Source of the DNA: JAIBJN01 sp963775625
Lineage (GTDB): Bacteria; Actinomycetota; Thermoleophilia; Gaiellales; Gaiellaceae
DNA: 64,000 nt
Assembly (NCBI GenBank): GCA_963775625.1
Contig: CAVZJM010000004.1
Span: 248,001-312,000 of the forward strand
Direction of reading: 5' to 3'
Positions 32,695-39,646 of this stretch are shown piece by piece; the first letter of the stretch is position 1, and each line of letters starts with the position of its first letter. The notes below the pieces were generated by a model that did no database searches, was not told the DNA's origin, and was given only the letters and a program-made list of their open reading frames with translations. A program made the position numbers and the translations under genes.

Positions 32695-32742
32695 CCGCCC
32701 AACCCTCCTAGAATCGGAACCGGGAAAACGACAAGGAGCGAG

Positions 32743-34233
32743 ATGGCGACCGCAGCGACAGAGACTTCGAAGAACTACATCGGCGGCGAGTGGGTCGCTG
32801 CCTCCGGCGACGAGACATTCGACACGACGAGCCCGGCGACGGGCGAGACGATCGGAACCTTTCCCCGCTCGACGAACGCCGACGTCGATCGCGCGGTCGA
32901 GGCGGCCCGGGAGGCGTACGAGAGCTGGCGCCTGACGCCGGCGCCGAGGCGGGGCGAGGTTCTTTTCCGCGTCGCGCAGCGGTTCGTGGAGCGCAAGGAC
33001 GAGCTGACCGAGCTGATGGTGCGCGAGATGGGCAAGGTGCGCGCCGAGGCCGGCGGCGACGTCCAGGAGGCGATCGACATGACGTTCTACATGGCCGGCG
33101 AGGGCCGCCGCCTCTTCGGCCAGACGACGCCGTCGGAGATGCCCGACAAGTTCCAGATGAGCGTCCGTATGCCGGTGGGCGTCGTCGGCGCGATCACCCC
33201 CTGGAACTTCCCGATCGCGATCCCGAGCTGGAAGATTGCCCCGGCGCTCGTCTGCGGCAACACCGTCGTCTTCAAGCCCGCCCGGGACACGCCTATGCTC
33301 GGCCAGCGCTTCGTGGAGATCTTCGCCGAGGCCGGGCTGCCGGCCGGGGTGCTCAACATCGTCCACGGCGGCGGCGAGTCGGTCGGCGAGCGCCTCGTCA
33401 AGCACCCCGACGTGCCGCTCATCTCGCTCACGGGGTCGCGCGAGGTAGGGATCAAGACCGCCGAGAACGGCGCCGCCTACCTCAAGCACATCCACCTCGA
33501 GCTCGGCGGGAAGAACGCGATCATCGTCATGGACGACGCCGACCTCGACCTGGCCGTCGAGGGGATCATCTGGTCGGCGTTCGGCACCTCCGGCCAGCGC
33601 TGCACGGCGGCGAGCCGCGTCATCGCCGGCAAGGCGGTCTACGACGCGCTCGCGTCGAGGCTCGTCGAGCAAACCGAGAAGCTCCGCCTGGGCGACGGCC
33701 TGGAGGACTCGACCGACGTCGGCCCGGTCGTGAACCGCTCGGCTCTCGAGAAGATCCACTCCTACACCGAGATCGGGAAGGACGAGGGAGCTACGCTCCT
33801 CACCGGCGGGGAGGTCGCCACCGAGAACGGGCTCGACAGGGGCTCCTTCTACCGCCCGACGATCTTCGGCGACGTCGAGCCGGGCATGCGCATCGCGCAG
33901 GAGGAGATCTTCGGCCCGACGACCGCGCTCATCCGCGCGACGGACGTCGACGAGGCGATCGAGATCGCCAACGGGATCGAGTTCGGCCTCTCGTCCTCGA
34001 TCTTCACGAGCGACGTGAACAAGGCCTTCAAGGCGATGCGCGACCTGAACGCCGGCATCACGTACATCAACGCGGGGACGACCGGCGCCGAGGTGCATCT
34101 CCCCTTCGGCGGCACGAAGGGGACCGGCAACGGCCACCGCGAGGCAGGCCAGGCGGCGCTCGACTTCTACACGGAGTGGAAGTCGATCTACGTCGACTAC
34201 TCCGGCAAGCTCCAGCGCGCTCAGATCGACTAG
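32743..34233 (+). CDS. NAD(P)-dependent aldehyde dehydrogenase
   Basis: A 496-residue ALDH superfamily enzyme. The catalytic Cys is in SGQRCTAASR and the general base Glu in LELGGKNAII. Cofactor contacts appear in ITPWNFPIAIPSWKIAPAL and LTGSREVG. The ending INAGTTGAEVHLPFGGTKGT and GNGHREAG resembles semialdehyde dehydrogenases of the ALDH7-like branch (lysine or choline catabolism), but the exact substrate is uncertain. ATG 32743 has AAGGAG eight bases upstream. It follows the structured repeat at 32567-32694, which may lie in its leader. Confidence 0.92.
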   Translation: MATAATETSKNYIGGEWVAASGDETFDTTSPATGETIGTFPRSTNADVDRAVEAAREAYESWRLTPAPRRGEVLFRVAQRFVERKDELTELMVREMGKVRAEAGGDVQEAIDMTFYMAGEGRRLFGQTTPSEMPDKFQMSVRMPVGVVGAITPWNFPIAIPSWKIAPALVCGNTVVFKPARDTPMLGQRFVEIFAEAGLPAGVLNIVHGGGESVGERLVKHPDVPLISLTGSREVGIKTAENGAAYLKHIHLELGGKNAIIVMDDADLDLAVEGIIWSAFGTSGQRCTAASRVIAGKAVYDALASRLVEQTEKLRLGDGLEDSTDVGPVVNRSALEKIHSYTEIGKDEGATLLTGGEVATENGLDRGSFYRPTIFGDVEPGMRIAQEEIFGPTTALIRATDVDEAIEIANGIEFGLSSSIFTSDVNKAFKAMRDLNAGITYINAGTTGAEVHLPFGGTKGTGNGHREAGQAALDFYTEWKSIYVDYSGKLQRAQID

Positions 34234-34244
34234 ATGGCCGCCGC

Positions 34245-34646
34245 GTGAAGGCCCGCCTCTTCACGGACGGCGGCGCGCGTGGAAATCCGGGGCCGGCCGC
34301 CGCGGCCTTCGTGCTCGAGGCGGGGGACGGCACCGTCCTGGCTGCCCGCGGTGAGACGATCGGCATCGCCACGAACAACGTCGCCGAGTACCGCGCGCTC
34401 GTCGCCGGGCTCGAGCAGGCGCGCGAGTTCGGCGTTGACGAGCTCGAGGTGGTCTCCGATTCCGAGCTTCTCGTCAAGCAGATGCGCGGCGAGTACAAGG
34501 TCAAGAACGCCGCGCTCCGCGAGCTCTCGGCCGAAGCCGCACGGCTCGCGGGCGAGATCGGGGAGGTCCGCTACACGGCCGTGCGGCGCGAGCACAACGA
34601 GCTGGCCGACCGCCTGGTCAACGAGGCGCTCGATGCCGCCACCTGA
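34245..34646 (+). CDS. Ribonuclease HI-family protein
   Basis: A 133-residue RNase H fold. Catalytic carboxylates are visible in LFTDGGARGNPGP (Asp), NNVAEYRALVAGLEQ (Glu), VVSDSELLV (Asp) and the terminal REHNELADRLVNEAL (Asp). This compact, bacterial RnhA-like or RnhC-like form lacks the basic protrusion of E. coli RNase HI. It removes RNA from RNA-DNA hybrids. It lies 11 bases after the ALDH gene, with a GTG start. Confidence 0.92.
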   Translation: MKARLFTDGGARGNPGPAAAAFVLEAGDGTVLAARGETIGIATNNVAEYRALVAGLEQAREFGVDELEVVSDSELLVKQMRGEYKVKNAALRELSAEAARLAGEIGEVRYTAVRREHNELADRLVNEALDAAT

Positions 34647-34654
34647 ACCGCAGC

Positions 34655-34660
34655 TATAAT
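34655..34660 (+). promoter_or_regulatory. -10 box of the tRNA-Gly promoter
   Basis: A perfect TATAAT ends 11 bases before the mature tRNA-Gly 5' end at 34672. No good -35 element is visible 17 bases upstream because that stretch is the end of the RNase H gene. Confidence 0.65.
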
Positions 34661-34671
34661 CGCTCCGCTCT

Positions 34672-34745
34672 GCGGATGTAGCTCAGTTGGCTAGAGCGTC
34701 TGCTTGCCATGCAGAAGGTCGAGGGTTCGAGTCCCTTCATCCGCT
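34672..34745 (+). tRNA. tRNA-Gly (anticodon GCC)
   Basis: Acceptor GCGGATG paired with CATCCGC, D arm AGCTCAGTTGGCTAGAGC, anticodon stem TCTGC/GCAGA around loop TTGCCAT (GCC, Gly), and T arm GAGGG-TTCGAGT-CCCTT. CCA is not encoded. A strong terminator follows at once. The 3' 42 bases recur at 36080-36121. Confidence 0.95.
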
Positions 34746-34748
34746 CTA

Positions 34749-34780
34749 AGAAAGCCCCCGGAAACGGGGGCTTTCTGTTG
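34749..34780 (+). terminator. Rho-independent terminator after tRNA-Gly
   Basis: A twelve-base-pair stem AGAAAGCCCCCG/CGGGGGCTTTCT with a GAAA tetraloop, starting three bases after the tRNA and followed by GTTGG. The A-rich 5' and T-rich 3' arms give the U-run within the stem. Confidence 0.9.
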
Positions 34781-34871
34781 GCCCGGCGGTAAACCCGATC
34801 GGCCTCCTGCAAGCGATGTTGCAAGCACCGGCGAGTGAAGCGGCGCCCCTCAGGAGACGCGGCGCTCCTGA

Positions 34872-35213
34872 TCAGGGAGCGAGGAGGACGAGCAGGACGG
34901 ACGCGGCTCCCACCACGATCCCCACCGCGGCGAGCGCCAGCACGAAACCCTCGCCGGTGTGCGGTTCACGGTCTTCCCGCAGCGCCGCCTCCAACTCCCG
35001 GTAGTGCACGATCCCGTACACCATGGCTGCCAGACCGGAGGCCGACAGCAAGGTTCCGAGTGCGATATACGGCCAGTTCGTGCCGCCGACGATCTCGGGC
35101 AGGACACGCCCGACTCCGAATCCCGCCGCGATCGCGGCCAAACCAGTACGCCACCACGCGAGATACGTGCGCTCGTGCGCGAGCTGTGTCCGGTGGACTT
35201 CGCCGCTCGCCAT
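34872..35213 (-). CDS. DUF202 (YidH-like) membrane protein
   Basis: A 113-residue protein with the YidH/DUF202 signature RTQLAHERTYLAWWRTGLAAIA near the N-terminus. Three transmembrane helices follow (GLAAIAAGFGVGRVLP, WPYIALGTLLSASGLAAMVYG, GFVLALAAVGIVVGAASVLLV). The function of the family is unknown. ATG 35213 is preferred over a GTG 30 bases upstream because the family begins close to the RTxLAxERT motif. It lies between tRNA-Gly and its partial copy and so may be an inserted gene. Confidence 0.85.
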   Translation of the reverse strand: MASGEVHRTQLAHERTYLAWWRTGLAAIAAGFGVGRVLPEIVGGTNWPYIALGTLLSASGLAAMVYGIVHYRELEAALREDREPHTGEGFVLALAAVGIVVGAASVLLVLLAP

Positions 35214-35270
35214 CTCAGGGGGTCGAGCATAAGCGTGTGCCACAGAATGGGTAGCCCTGCACTGGCCGAA

Positions 35271-35477
35271 CTAAGGCCCCTTCTCCTTGTCCTCGATGCG
35301 CTCGGCGATCAGGTGAAACGACCGCTGCGTCGCGACGGCCAGGCCCATGAGCAGCTGGTTCATTTCGTCCACCGGCGGTGCGATTCCAGAACCGCTCGCA
35401 GCCTGCGCCTTCTCGTAGGCCGGCAAAGTCTTCACCTCGCGTCGAAAGATGCTGTCGATTTCATCCCCTAGCGCCAT
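35271..35477 (-). CDS. Hypothetical protein
   Basis: A 68-residue protein from ATG 35477 with AGGAGA five bases upstream. It reads ALGDEIDSIFRREVKTLPAY, an amphipathic start, then VDEMNQLLMGLAVATQRSFH and a charged end. It is soluble and helical with no recognised family. It is co-oriented with the DUF202 gene and lies within the segment bounded by the tRNA-Gly gene and its remnant. Confidence 0.55.
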   Translation of the reverse strand: MALGDEIDSIFRREVKTLPAYEKAQAASGSGIAPPVDEMNQLLMGLAVATQRSFHLIAERIEDKEKGP

Positions 35478-36079
35478 TGCCGTCTCCTGTTCGATTTGCG
35501 GCAACTCTAGAAGGGCCGGTCGCTGCTACGTCAGTGGCCATGATGACCTCCTTTGCCGGTTGAAAGAGGGCGTCCGCGATGCTACTTGTCCTTCGCAAGG
35601 CTGGAGGCTCGCGGACAGCGAACTAGCGAGCCCAGGAGATTTGCGCCTCGCTCGCCTCAAGCCCGCGCCGGTGGACAAGCTCGGCCAGCGCTGCCGCCGC
35701 CCTCTCACTGTCCGAAACGGCCATCTAGGCAGCTGCCACTTGCCGTAGCCTGACCTCGCCGGGGGCGCGGGTCAGGGTAGTCCTAGGGTCACCTTGCGGT
35801 CTTGCGCCCGGGCCGTTTGCGCGGAGACTGGCTAAGGCGGACTAGATTCGTCGCCGGCCGCCCACCTGAAAACGACCCGGTAGCTCTGCAGCGCCGAGGA
35901 GCTAGTCCGGAAAGCCTCAACTCGGCTCGGTGCGGTTAGCGAATAGCGTCAGCCCCGGTGTTCGCCCCCTAACACGGCTGCCACACCGTTCCACACGGAC
36001 GCTGCCGGGCAGCCGGAGAACGTACTTCCGATCGCGGTTTCGCGGATCGCCGCGGAACGGAGTGGCACTTAGGGTCGGG
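35478..36079. other. Non-coding stretch before the tRNA-Gly remnant
   Basis: About 600 bases with no convincing gene. Several short frames are open on the plus strand, but none has a ribosome site or family motif. The local base composition is less GC-rich than the flanking core genes, in keeping with an inserted or decaying segment. Confidence 0.5.
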
Positions 36080-36121
36080 TTGCTATGCAGAAGGTCGAGG
36101 GTTCGAGTCCCTTCATCCGCT
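36080..36121 (+). repeat. Partial tRNA-Gly copy (anticodon to 3' end)
   Basis: Forty-two bases match tRNA-Gly positions 34704-34745 with one mismatch (the C-to-T change alters GCC to GCT). The sequence covers the anticodon loop, T arm and the 3' acceptor strand CATCCGCT. The 5' half is absent, so it cannot fold as a tRNA. The exactly duplicated 3' end in direct orientation, 1.4 kb downstream, is the classic footprint of a tRNA-targeted integration event. Confidence 0.85.
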
Positions 36122-36126
36122 TCTCC

Positions 36127-36156
36127 GAAAAAGCCCCGCTCAGGCGAGGATTTTTC
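36127..36156 (+). terminator. Terminator-like hairpin after the tRNA-Gly remnant
   Basis: GAAAAA pairs with TTTTTC around an imperfect GC stem (GCCCCGC-TCAG-GCGAGG, two mismatches). Like the real tRNA-Gly it follows the acceptor end within six bases, so it is probably a second terminator in a tRNA-end-like context or a decayed copy of one. Confidence 0.55.
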
Positions 36157-36224
36157 ATGGAGAGGAAGATCCGCGCTTCCCCCGCCGTCCTGCCTTGAAC
36201 AGCAGTTCTCGGGAGGAGGGGGAG

Positions 36225-36470
36225 ATGCAGGAGCACGGGATCAAGGGAAAGATCGAAGTCCGCCGCGCGGAGTCTGCGGTGATGTTCGCCGAGCTCGAGC
36301 GCTGCACTCGATGCCACCAGCGCTACCCCGCGCCGTTCGGTCACCGGTGCCCGCACACTTCGTCTGTCGCCCGCGTCGAGGACGACTTCGAACGTGGCTT
36401 CCGGGCCTGGCTCGAGACGAACGACGGCCGATTCGCCCAGTACCTGGCGCGGAAGCAGCGGACGCCCTGA
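36225..36470 (+). CDS. Small Cys-rich hypothetical protein
   Basis: An 81-residue protein from ATG 36225 with an excellent GGGAGGAGGGGGAG ribosome site. It contains LERCTRCHQRYPAPFGHRC, a CxxC plus HxC arrangement likely to bind zinc, then FERGFRAWLETNDGRFAQYL. The family is not recognised. It lies just outside the tRNA-Gly-bounded segment and converges on the minus-strand gene at 36478. Confidence 0.6.
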   Translation: MQEHGIKGKIEVRRAESAVMFAELERCTRCHQRYPAPFGHRCPHTSSVARVEDDFERGFRAWLETNDGRFAQYLARKQRTP

Positions 36471-36477
36471 GGCGCCG

Positions 36478-36957
36478 CTAGACGTCTTCGTCGAGGCGAC
36501 GCTCGAGATAGCGCTCGAGGTCCGGCCCGCCGGGGTTGGCCAGCACGTCCTCGATCCAGGCGCGGCGCTCGAAGTCGACGATCGCCAGCTCCCAGACGCA
36601 GCCGGCCGGCTGGTTCGCCACCTGCGTGAACGAGATCGGATCCTCCTTCGGGCTCACGTAGATGCGCTGGTGGAGCTCGTTCTCCGACTGCCACCAGTAG
36701 ATCAGCGCGATGTAGACCGATGTCGCGTCGTGGGCGGTGGCGAAGGCGACGGCGTAGCGGTCGCCGGCCTCGGGCGGCTGGGGGAGAACGGAAGCCGCCA
36801 GGTCGCGGGTCGCCTCGACGAACGCCGGGTCGGGCTCCTTGCCGTTCAGCGCGATGCCGTAGAGCTTCAGCTGCCAGCCGTCGAGGTCATCCCGGCGGAC
36901 GAAGCGGACGTGCCGTGGCCTGTACGGAGCTTCGAGAGCGGTCGCAAGCGTTGTCAT
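36478..36957 (-). CDS. Hypothetical protein
   Basis: A 159-residue protein of unknown family. It opens MTTLATALEAPYRPRHVRFV and has DGWQLKLYGIALNGKEPDPA, AVAFATAHDATSVYIALIYWW, then NQPAGCVWELAIVDFERRAW. The alternation of strands and helices and the aromatic IYWWQSENELHQRIY segment suggest a compact alpha/beta domain. No signal peptide or transmembrane helix. A ten-base palindrome CGTTCGAACG (36961-36970) sits just upstream of the start, in the position of the ribosome site. Confidence 0.7.
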   Translation of the reverse strand: MTTLATALEAPYRPRHVRFVRRDDLDGWQLKLYGIALNGKEPDPAFVEATRDLAASVLPQPPEAGDRYAVAFATAHDATSVYIALIYWWQSENELHQRIYVSPKEDPISFTQVANQPAGCVWELAIVDFERRAWIEDVLANPGGPDLERYLERRLDEDV

Positions 36958-37073
36958 GCCCGTTCGAACGAGCTCGCGCTCTCACTTCTTCCGGGGCTAA
37001 AGGTCGACGGCGGGCATGCCGAAACTAAGACCGTTCCGACGTGAGGCCGCAACACGCCGGGACACCCTGAATC

Positions 37074-37102
37074 GGGCCGCTGCCCAGGCGGCCCTTTTCT
37101 TT
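37074..37102 (+). terminator. Rho-independent terminator on the plus strand with no obvious upstream gene
   Basis: GGGCCGC-TGCCCAG-GCGGCCC followed by TTTTCTTT. The U-run is on the plus strand, but the genes on both sides (36478-36957 and 37119-37370) are on the minus strand. Either a short plus-strand RNA from the 36958-37073 gap ends here, or it stops read-through from the gene at 36225. Confidence 0.75.
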
Positions 37103-37118
37103 GCCGGCGAATCCCCGC

Positions 37119-37370
37119 TCAGCTGTCGAGTCGGCGGCGCAGCTCGTCGAGCGGGATCGCGTCGGGCTCGTAGCCCTCGAGTCGGAGCGCGTCCTCGAGA
37201 TTCGCGATCAGGGCGTCGCGGAATGCGAGGTCGGCCTCCGCCCTCGCGACGATGTCGTCGAGCCGACCGCGCGCGAGCGGGAGCTCCTGGGCCGCTTCCA
37301 CCCATGCTTGCGGCGCGGGCGGGAGGGCCTTGATCAGCTCGGCGAGGTGGTGTTCGTCGTAGGCGGTCAT
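37119..37370 (-). CDS. Hypothetical protein downstream of an ECF sigma factor
   Basis: An 83-residue acidic, all-helical protein: HHLAELIKALPPAPQAWVEA, then LARGRLDDIVARAEADLAF and IPLDELRRRLDS. It starts at ATG 37370, ten bases after the sigma gene stop, so the two are one transcript. In this location it could be a small regulator or effector of the sigma factor, but it has no zinc-anti-sigma motif and no transmembrane helix. Confidence 0.7.
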   Translation of the reverse strand: MTAYDEHHLAELIKALPPAPQAWVEAAQELPLARGRLDDIVARAEADLAFRDALIANLEDALRLEGYEPDAIPLDELRRRLDS

Positions 37371-37380
37371 CTGGTCTCCG

Positions 37381-37938
37381 TCAACTCGACGCGTGGGAGG
37401 GCGGATTTCTTCCCTCGAAGATCTCCTTCAGCCGGGCGAGGCAGCGGGAGATGCGGCTGGCGATCGTCCCGGACGGGATCTCGAGCGCCGCGCCGATGGT
37501 CTGGTAGCTCTCGTCACGGGCGAAGAAGCGGTCGAGGATCTCGCGGCAGTTCTCGGTGAGCTCGGCCATCGCCTCGTGCACCGTGAACGCATCGTCGATG
37601 GTCTCCATCTCCTCGTCGACGCCCCCGGGCAGGGTGTCGGGGTCGACGATGTCCTCGCGTGCGCTCGAGCGGAGGTGGTCGATGCAGAGGCGTCGTGTGA
37701 GCTGGCCGATCCAGGGGCGAATCGCGTCGTCGTCCCGAAGTTTCTCGAGATGCTGGTACGTGCGCGCGAAAACCTCCTGGAAGACCTCCTCGGAGTCTTC
37801 CTGCCGAAGCCGGAACGCCTGACCGCAGATGGCGTAGACGTAGCGCGAGAAGCGGGAGACGAGCTCGCGCCAGGCGTCCTCGTCACCCGCCCTGCAGCGG
37901 GCGACCAGCTGTGCGTCTGGGAGGGATGCGAGTTGCAC
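37381..37938 (-). CDS. ECF-family RNA polymerase sigma factor
   Basis: A 185-residue sigma factor. Region 2: LVARCRAGDEDAWRELVSRF, then DSEEVFQEVFARTYQHLEKL and WIGQLTRRLCIDHLRS. Region 4: LTENCREILDRFFARDESYQ and TIGAALEIPSGTIASRISRC. The linker is long and acidic. The gene is followed by the 83-residue helical gene and by no classical anti-sigma gene. Which promoters it reads is not evident. Confidence 0.9.
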   Translation of the reverse strand: MQLASLPDAQLVARCRAGDEDAWRELVSRFSRYVYAICGQAFRLRQEDSEEVFQEVFARTYQHLEKLRDDDAIRPWIGQLTRRLCIDHLRSSAREDIVDPDTLPGGVDEEMETIDDAFTVHEAMAELTENCREILDRFFARDESYQTIGAALEIPSGTIASRISRCLARLKEIFEGRNPPSHASS

Positions 37939-38008
37939 GCCAGGAGGTATGAAACCGGATTGTTCGCCCGAGGGGAAGATCCCGGCCCGCTCCGCCGTCC
38001 TGTGAACG

Positions 38009-38212
38009 GTGAGAGGAGACAGCCCGCTTCAGCCTGAGACCCACCTGGACGTCGTCCGGGCGCGTCACAGTGACCTGCTCCGGCAGGCACGGGCCGGCGA
38101 GCTGGCGCTCCGCCTGGGTGCCGCCCGGCAGGAGGAGCGGCGCTCGTTCCTGTCTCGGCTGCGTGCTCCCACGAAGCCGCGGCAGTTGTCGACCCCGGCG
38201 ACCTCGACCTAG
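38009..38212 (+). CDS. Possible small hypothetical protein
   Basis: A 67-residue frame from GTG 38009. Its middle part (THLDVVRARHSDLLRQARAG and ELALRLGAARQEERRSFLSR) looks like a basic amphipathic helix pair of a natural protein. It is divergent from the ECF sigma gene and lies just upstream of the repeat at 38234. No family recognised. Confidence 0.4.
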   Translation: MRGDSPLQPETHLDVVRARHSDLLRQARAGELALRLGAARQEERRSFLSRLRAPTKPRQLSTPATST

Positions 38213-38233
38213 AGCACGTCTCAAAATGAAGCC

Positions 38234-38359
38234 CTGTGCCTTCGGGTCGCGCTGCTCGCCCCGAGGGCTGCGTCCTCAGTCGCGCCCGTAGCTTCCTGCT
38301 ACGAGCGCTCCCTGCGTCCTTGTCTCGGAACGACCATCGCACCCCGACGGCGAGGCGTC
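38234..38359 (+). repeat. Dispersed structured repeat, copy 2
   Basis: Second copy of the element at 32567-32694, same orientation, with the identical 62-base core at 38272-38333 and its hairpin GTAGC-TTCCT-GCTAC at 38288-38302. Changes elsewhere are mainly scattered substitutions and a two-base length difference. It is intergenic, between a small doubtful gene and the tRNA-Cys region. Confidence 0.8.
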
Positions 38360-38398
38360 ATTTCTGAAACGTGCTCGAGTCCCTGCTCAGAACAGAGT

Positions 38399-38425
38399 GG
38401 AGCCCCGGTAGGGGGCCGGGGCTCC
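38399..38425 (+). repeat. Ten-base-pair inverted repeat
   Basis: GGAGCCCCGG-TAGGGGG-CCGGGGCTCC forms a strong hairpin 40 bases after the dispersed repeat. No T-run follows, so it is not a standard terminator. It may be part of the same structured RNA or an old terminator. Confidence 0.6.
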
Positions 38426-38558
38426 TGCCCGTCGACGCGGTATCAACCCCGGGACAAGGTTCGCGTCGGCGGGCGTGGTTCCGTATTCTGCGCAAATCTG
38501 ACGGATCCTCTCAAGTCTGCTTGGTCGAAAAGTTCGCTCGATACGATGTTTTCGTGTC

Positions 38559-38613
38559 GGCGCGGCGGCCGACTAGCTAGGCAGAGGCCTGCAAAACGTG
38601 CCGTTCAGCTCCG
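38559..38613 (+). repeat. Degenerate 5'-half copy of tRNA-Cys
   Basis: GGCGCGGCGGCCGACTAGCTAGGCAGAGGCCTGCAAA resembles the start of the tRNA-Cys gene 80 bases downstream (GGCGCGATGGCCGAGTGGTTAGGCAGAGGCCTGCAAA). The block TAGGCAGAGGCCTGCAAA is identical in both. After the anticodon loop the match fades, so it cannot fold as a tRNA. Confidence 0.7.
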
Positions 38614-38638
38614 AACCTCTACGATGATCGAGGGGCCC

Positions 38639-38709
38639 GGCGCGATGGCCGAGTGGTTAGGCAGAGGCCTGCAAAGCCTCGTACGCCGGTTCGAATCCGG
38701 CTCGCGCCT
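38639..38709 (+). tRNA. tRNA-Cys (anticodon GCA)
   Basis: Acceptor GGCGCGA paired with TCGCGCC, D arm, anticodon stem GAGGC/GCCTC around loop CTGCAAA (GCA, Cys), T arm GCCGG-TTCGAAT-CCGGC. CCA is not encoded. It is flanked by a degenerate 5' copy upstream and two 3'-end copies downstream (39104-39130, 39647-39670). Confidence 0.95.
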
Positions 38710-38833
38710 CTTCGAGCTGTGGTCGTCTGCGACGTGGCCGCACCTGCCACCTTTCACGCATCACCGATCCGTGTAGTCCCTGATGCACCAGGCCGTCCTG
38801 CTCGCGAGCATGAAGGGCGAAAGGAGGTGTGCG

Positions 38834-39049
38834 ATGACGACCATTACGCAGGAGCCGCCGCGGGCCGGGACGTCCATCATGAGGCGTTACGAGTACAAGG
38901 TCATCGATACGGGCAAGCGCCTCGAAGAGCAGCTCAACCAGCTAGGGATGCAGGGCTGGCAAGTCGTCGGGGTAACGACGAAGAAGCAGCTTTTCATCGC
39001 GCCACCCCAGGCGATCATCCTGATGCGCGAGGTGGAGCCAGCCGGCTGA
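38834..39049 (+). CDS. DUF4177-like small protein
   Basis: A 71-residue protein from ATG 38834 with a perfect AAGGAGGTG ribosome site four bases upstream. The core MRRYEYKVIDTGKRLEEQLN and LGMQGWQVVGVTTKKQLFIA matches DUF4177, a small beta-alpha fold of unknown function. It is the only gene between tRNA-Cys and the first downstream tRNA-Cys 3' remnant (39104). Confidence 0.8.
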   Translation: MTTITQEPPRAGTSIMRRYEYKVIDTGKRLEEQLNQLGMQGWQVVGVTTKKQLFIAPPQAIILMREVEPAG

Positions 39050-39103
39050 GGGGCGACCATCAATCTCGGACGAGACTGCTGGAGCGTTCGCGAGCGGATG
39101 GAA

Positions 39104-39130
39104 CACCGGTTCGAATCCGGCCCGCGCCTC
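39104..39130 (+). repeat. tRNA-Cys 3'-end copy 1
   Basis: Twenty-seven bases (CCGGTTCGAATCCGG followed by CCCGCGCCTC) match the T arm and acceptor end of tRNA-Cys with two mismatches, in direct orientation, 420 bases downstream. Confidence 0.8.
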
Positions 39131-39141
39131 TGGGGTGAGAA

Positions 39142-39172
39142 AAGGGCGCCGTCGAAACGGCGCCCTTGTGTT
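39142..39172 (+). terminator. Rho-independent terminator
   Basis: An eleven-base-pair stem AAGGGCGCCGT/ACGGCGCCCTT with loop CGAA, followed by GTGTTT. It lies 11 bases after the tRNA-Cys 3' copy, in the position a tRNA terminator would have, and could end the DUF4177 transcript. Confidence 0.8.
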
Positions 39173-39201
39173 TCGACGGACGTGCGCCTCGGTTCGAAGC
39201 C

Positions 39202-39534
39202 CTAGACCGAATCGCCTTCGATCTCATCCTCGAGCTCGGTGAGCTCGAGCGCCATACCGAGCGCACGGACGATGTTTCCGGTCGCCGAGGCGATCCGAGC
39301 GGTACCCACGATGGGAGCGATTGCCGCAAGGACTCCTCGAACCCGCTCCACGTCGATGCCGATCTCGCTGGCCGCGCCGAGGTTCAGCATGTACGAGGCC
39401 GGGGGCGCGTCCACCGCGACGAGCGCGGCGATGCGTGTGAGCACCAACGCCTCGGCGTCGAGGCTCGACGCTTCGATCGAGTCTGCGGTCATCTTGGCGA
39501 GCAGATCGAGTACGGGAGTGTCGGTGTCGGCCAT
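39202..39534 (-). CDS. Carboxymuconolactone decarboxylase-like protein
   Basis: A 110-residue all-helical protein with an AAAGGAGG ribosome site before ATG 39534. Segments SLDAEALVLTRIAALVAVDA and LGAASEIGIDVERVRGVLAA fit the AhpD/CMD fold, but the CxxC-H redox motif of AhpD is absent, so peroxidase-partner activity is unlikely. It is the only gene between the two downstream tRNA-Cys 3' remnants. Confidence 0.75.
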   Translation of the reverse strand: MADTDTPVLDLLAKMTADSIEASSLDAEALVLTRIAALVAVDAPPASYMLNLGAASEIGIDVERVRGVLAAIAPIVGTARIASATGNIVRALGMALELTELEDEIEGDSV

Positions 39535-39646
39535 CACGCCTCCTTTGACGCTTGCCTCTTGCCCGCAGGATCCTACGACCTCCGGCTCGGGTCGGCAACG
39601 TGCCCGCATCCCGGCCGCTCGGTAGGGCGAGAGATGGGTATGTGAG

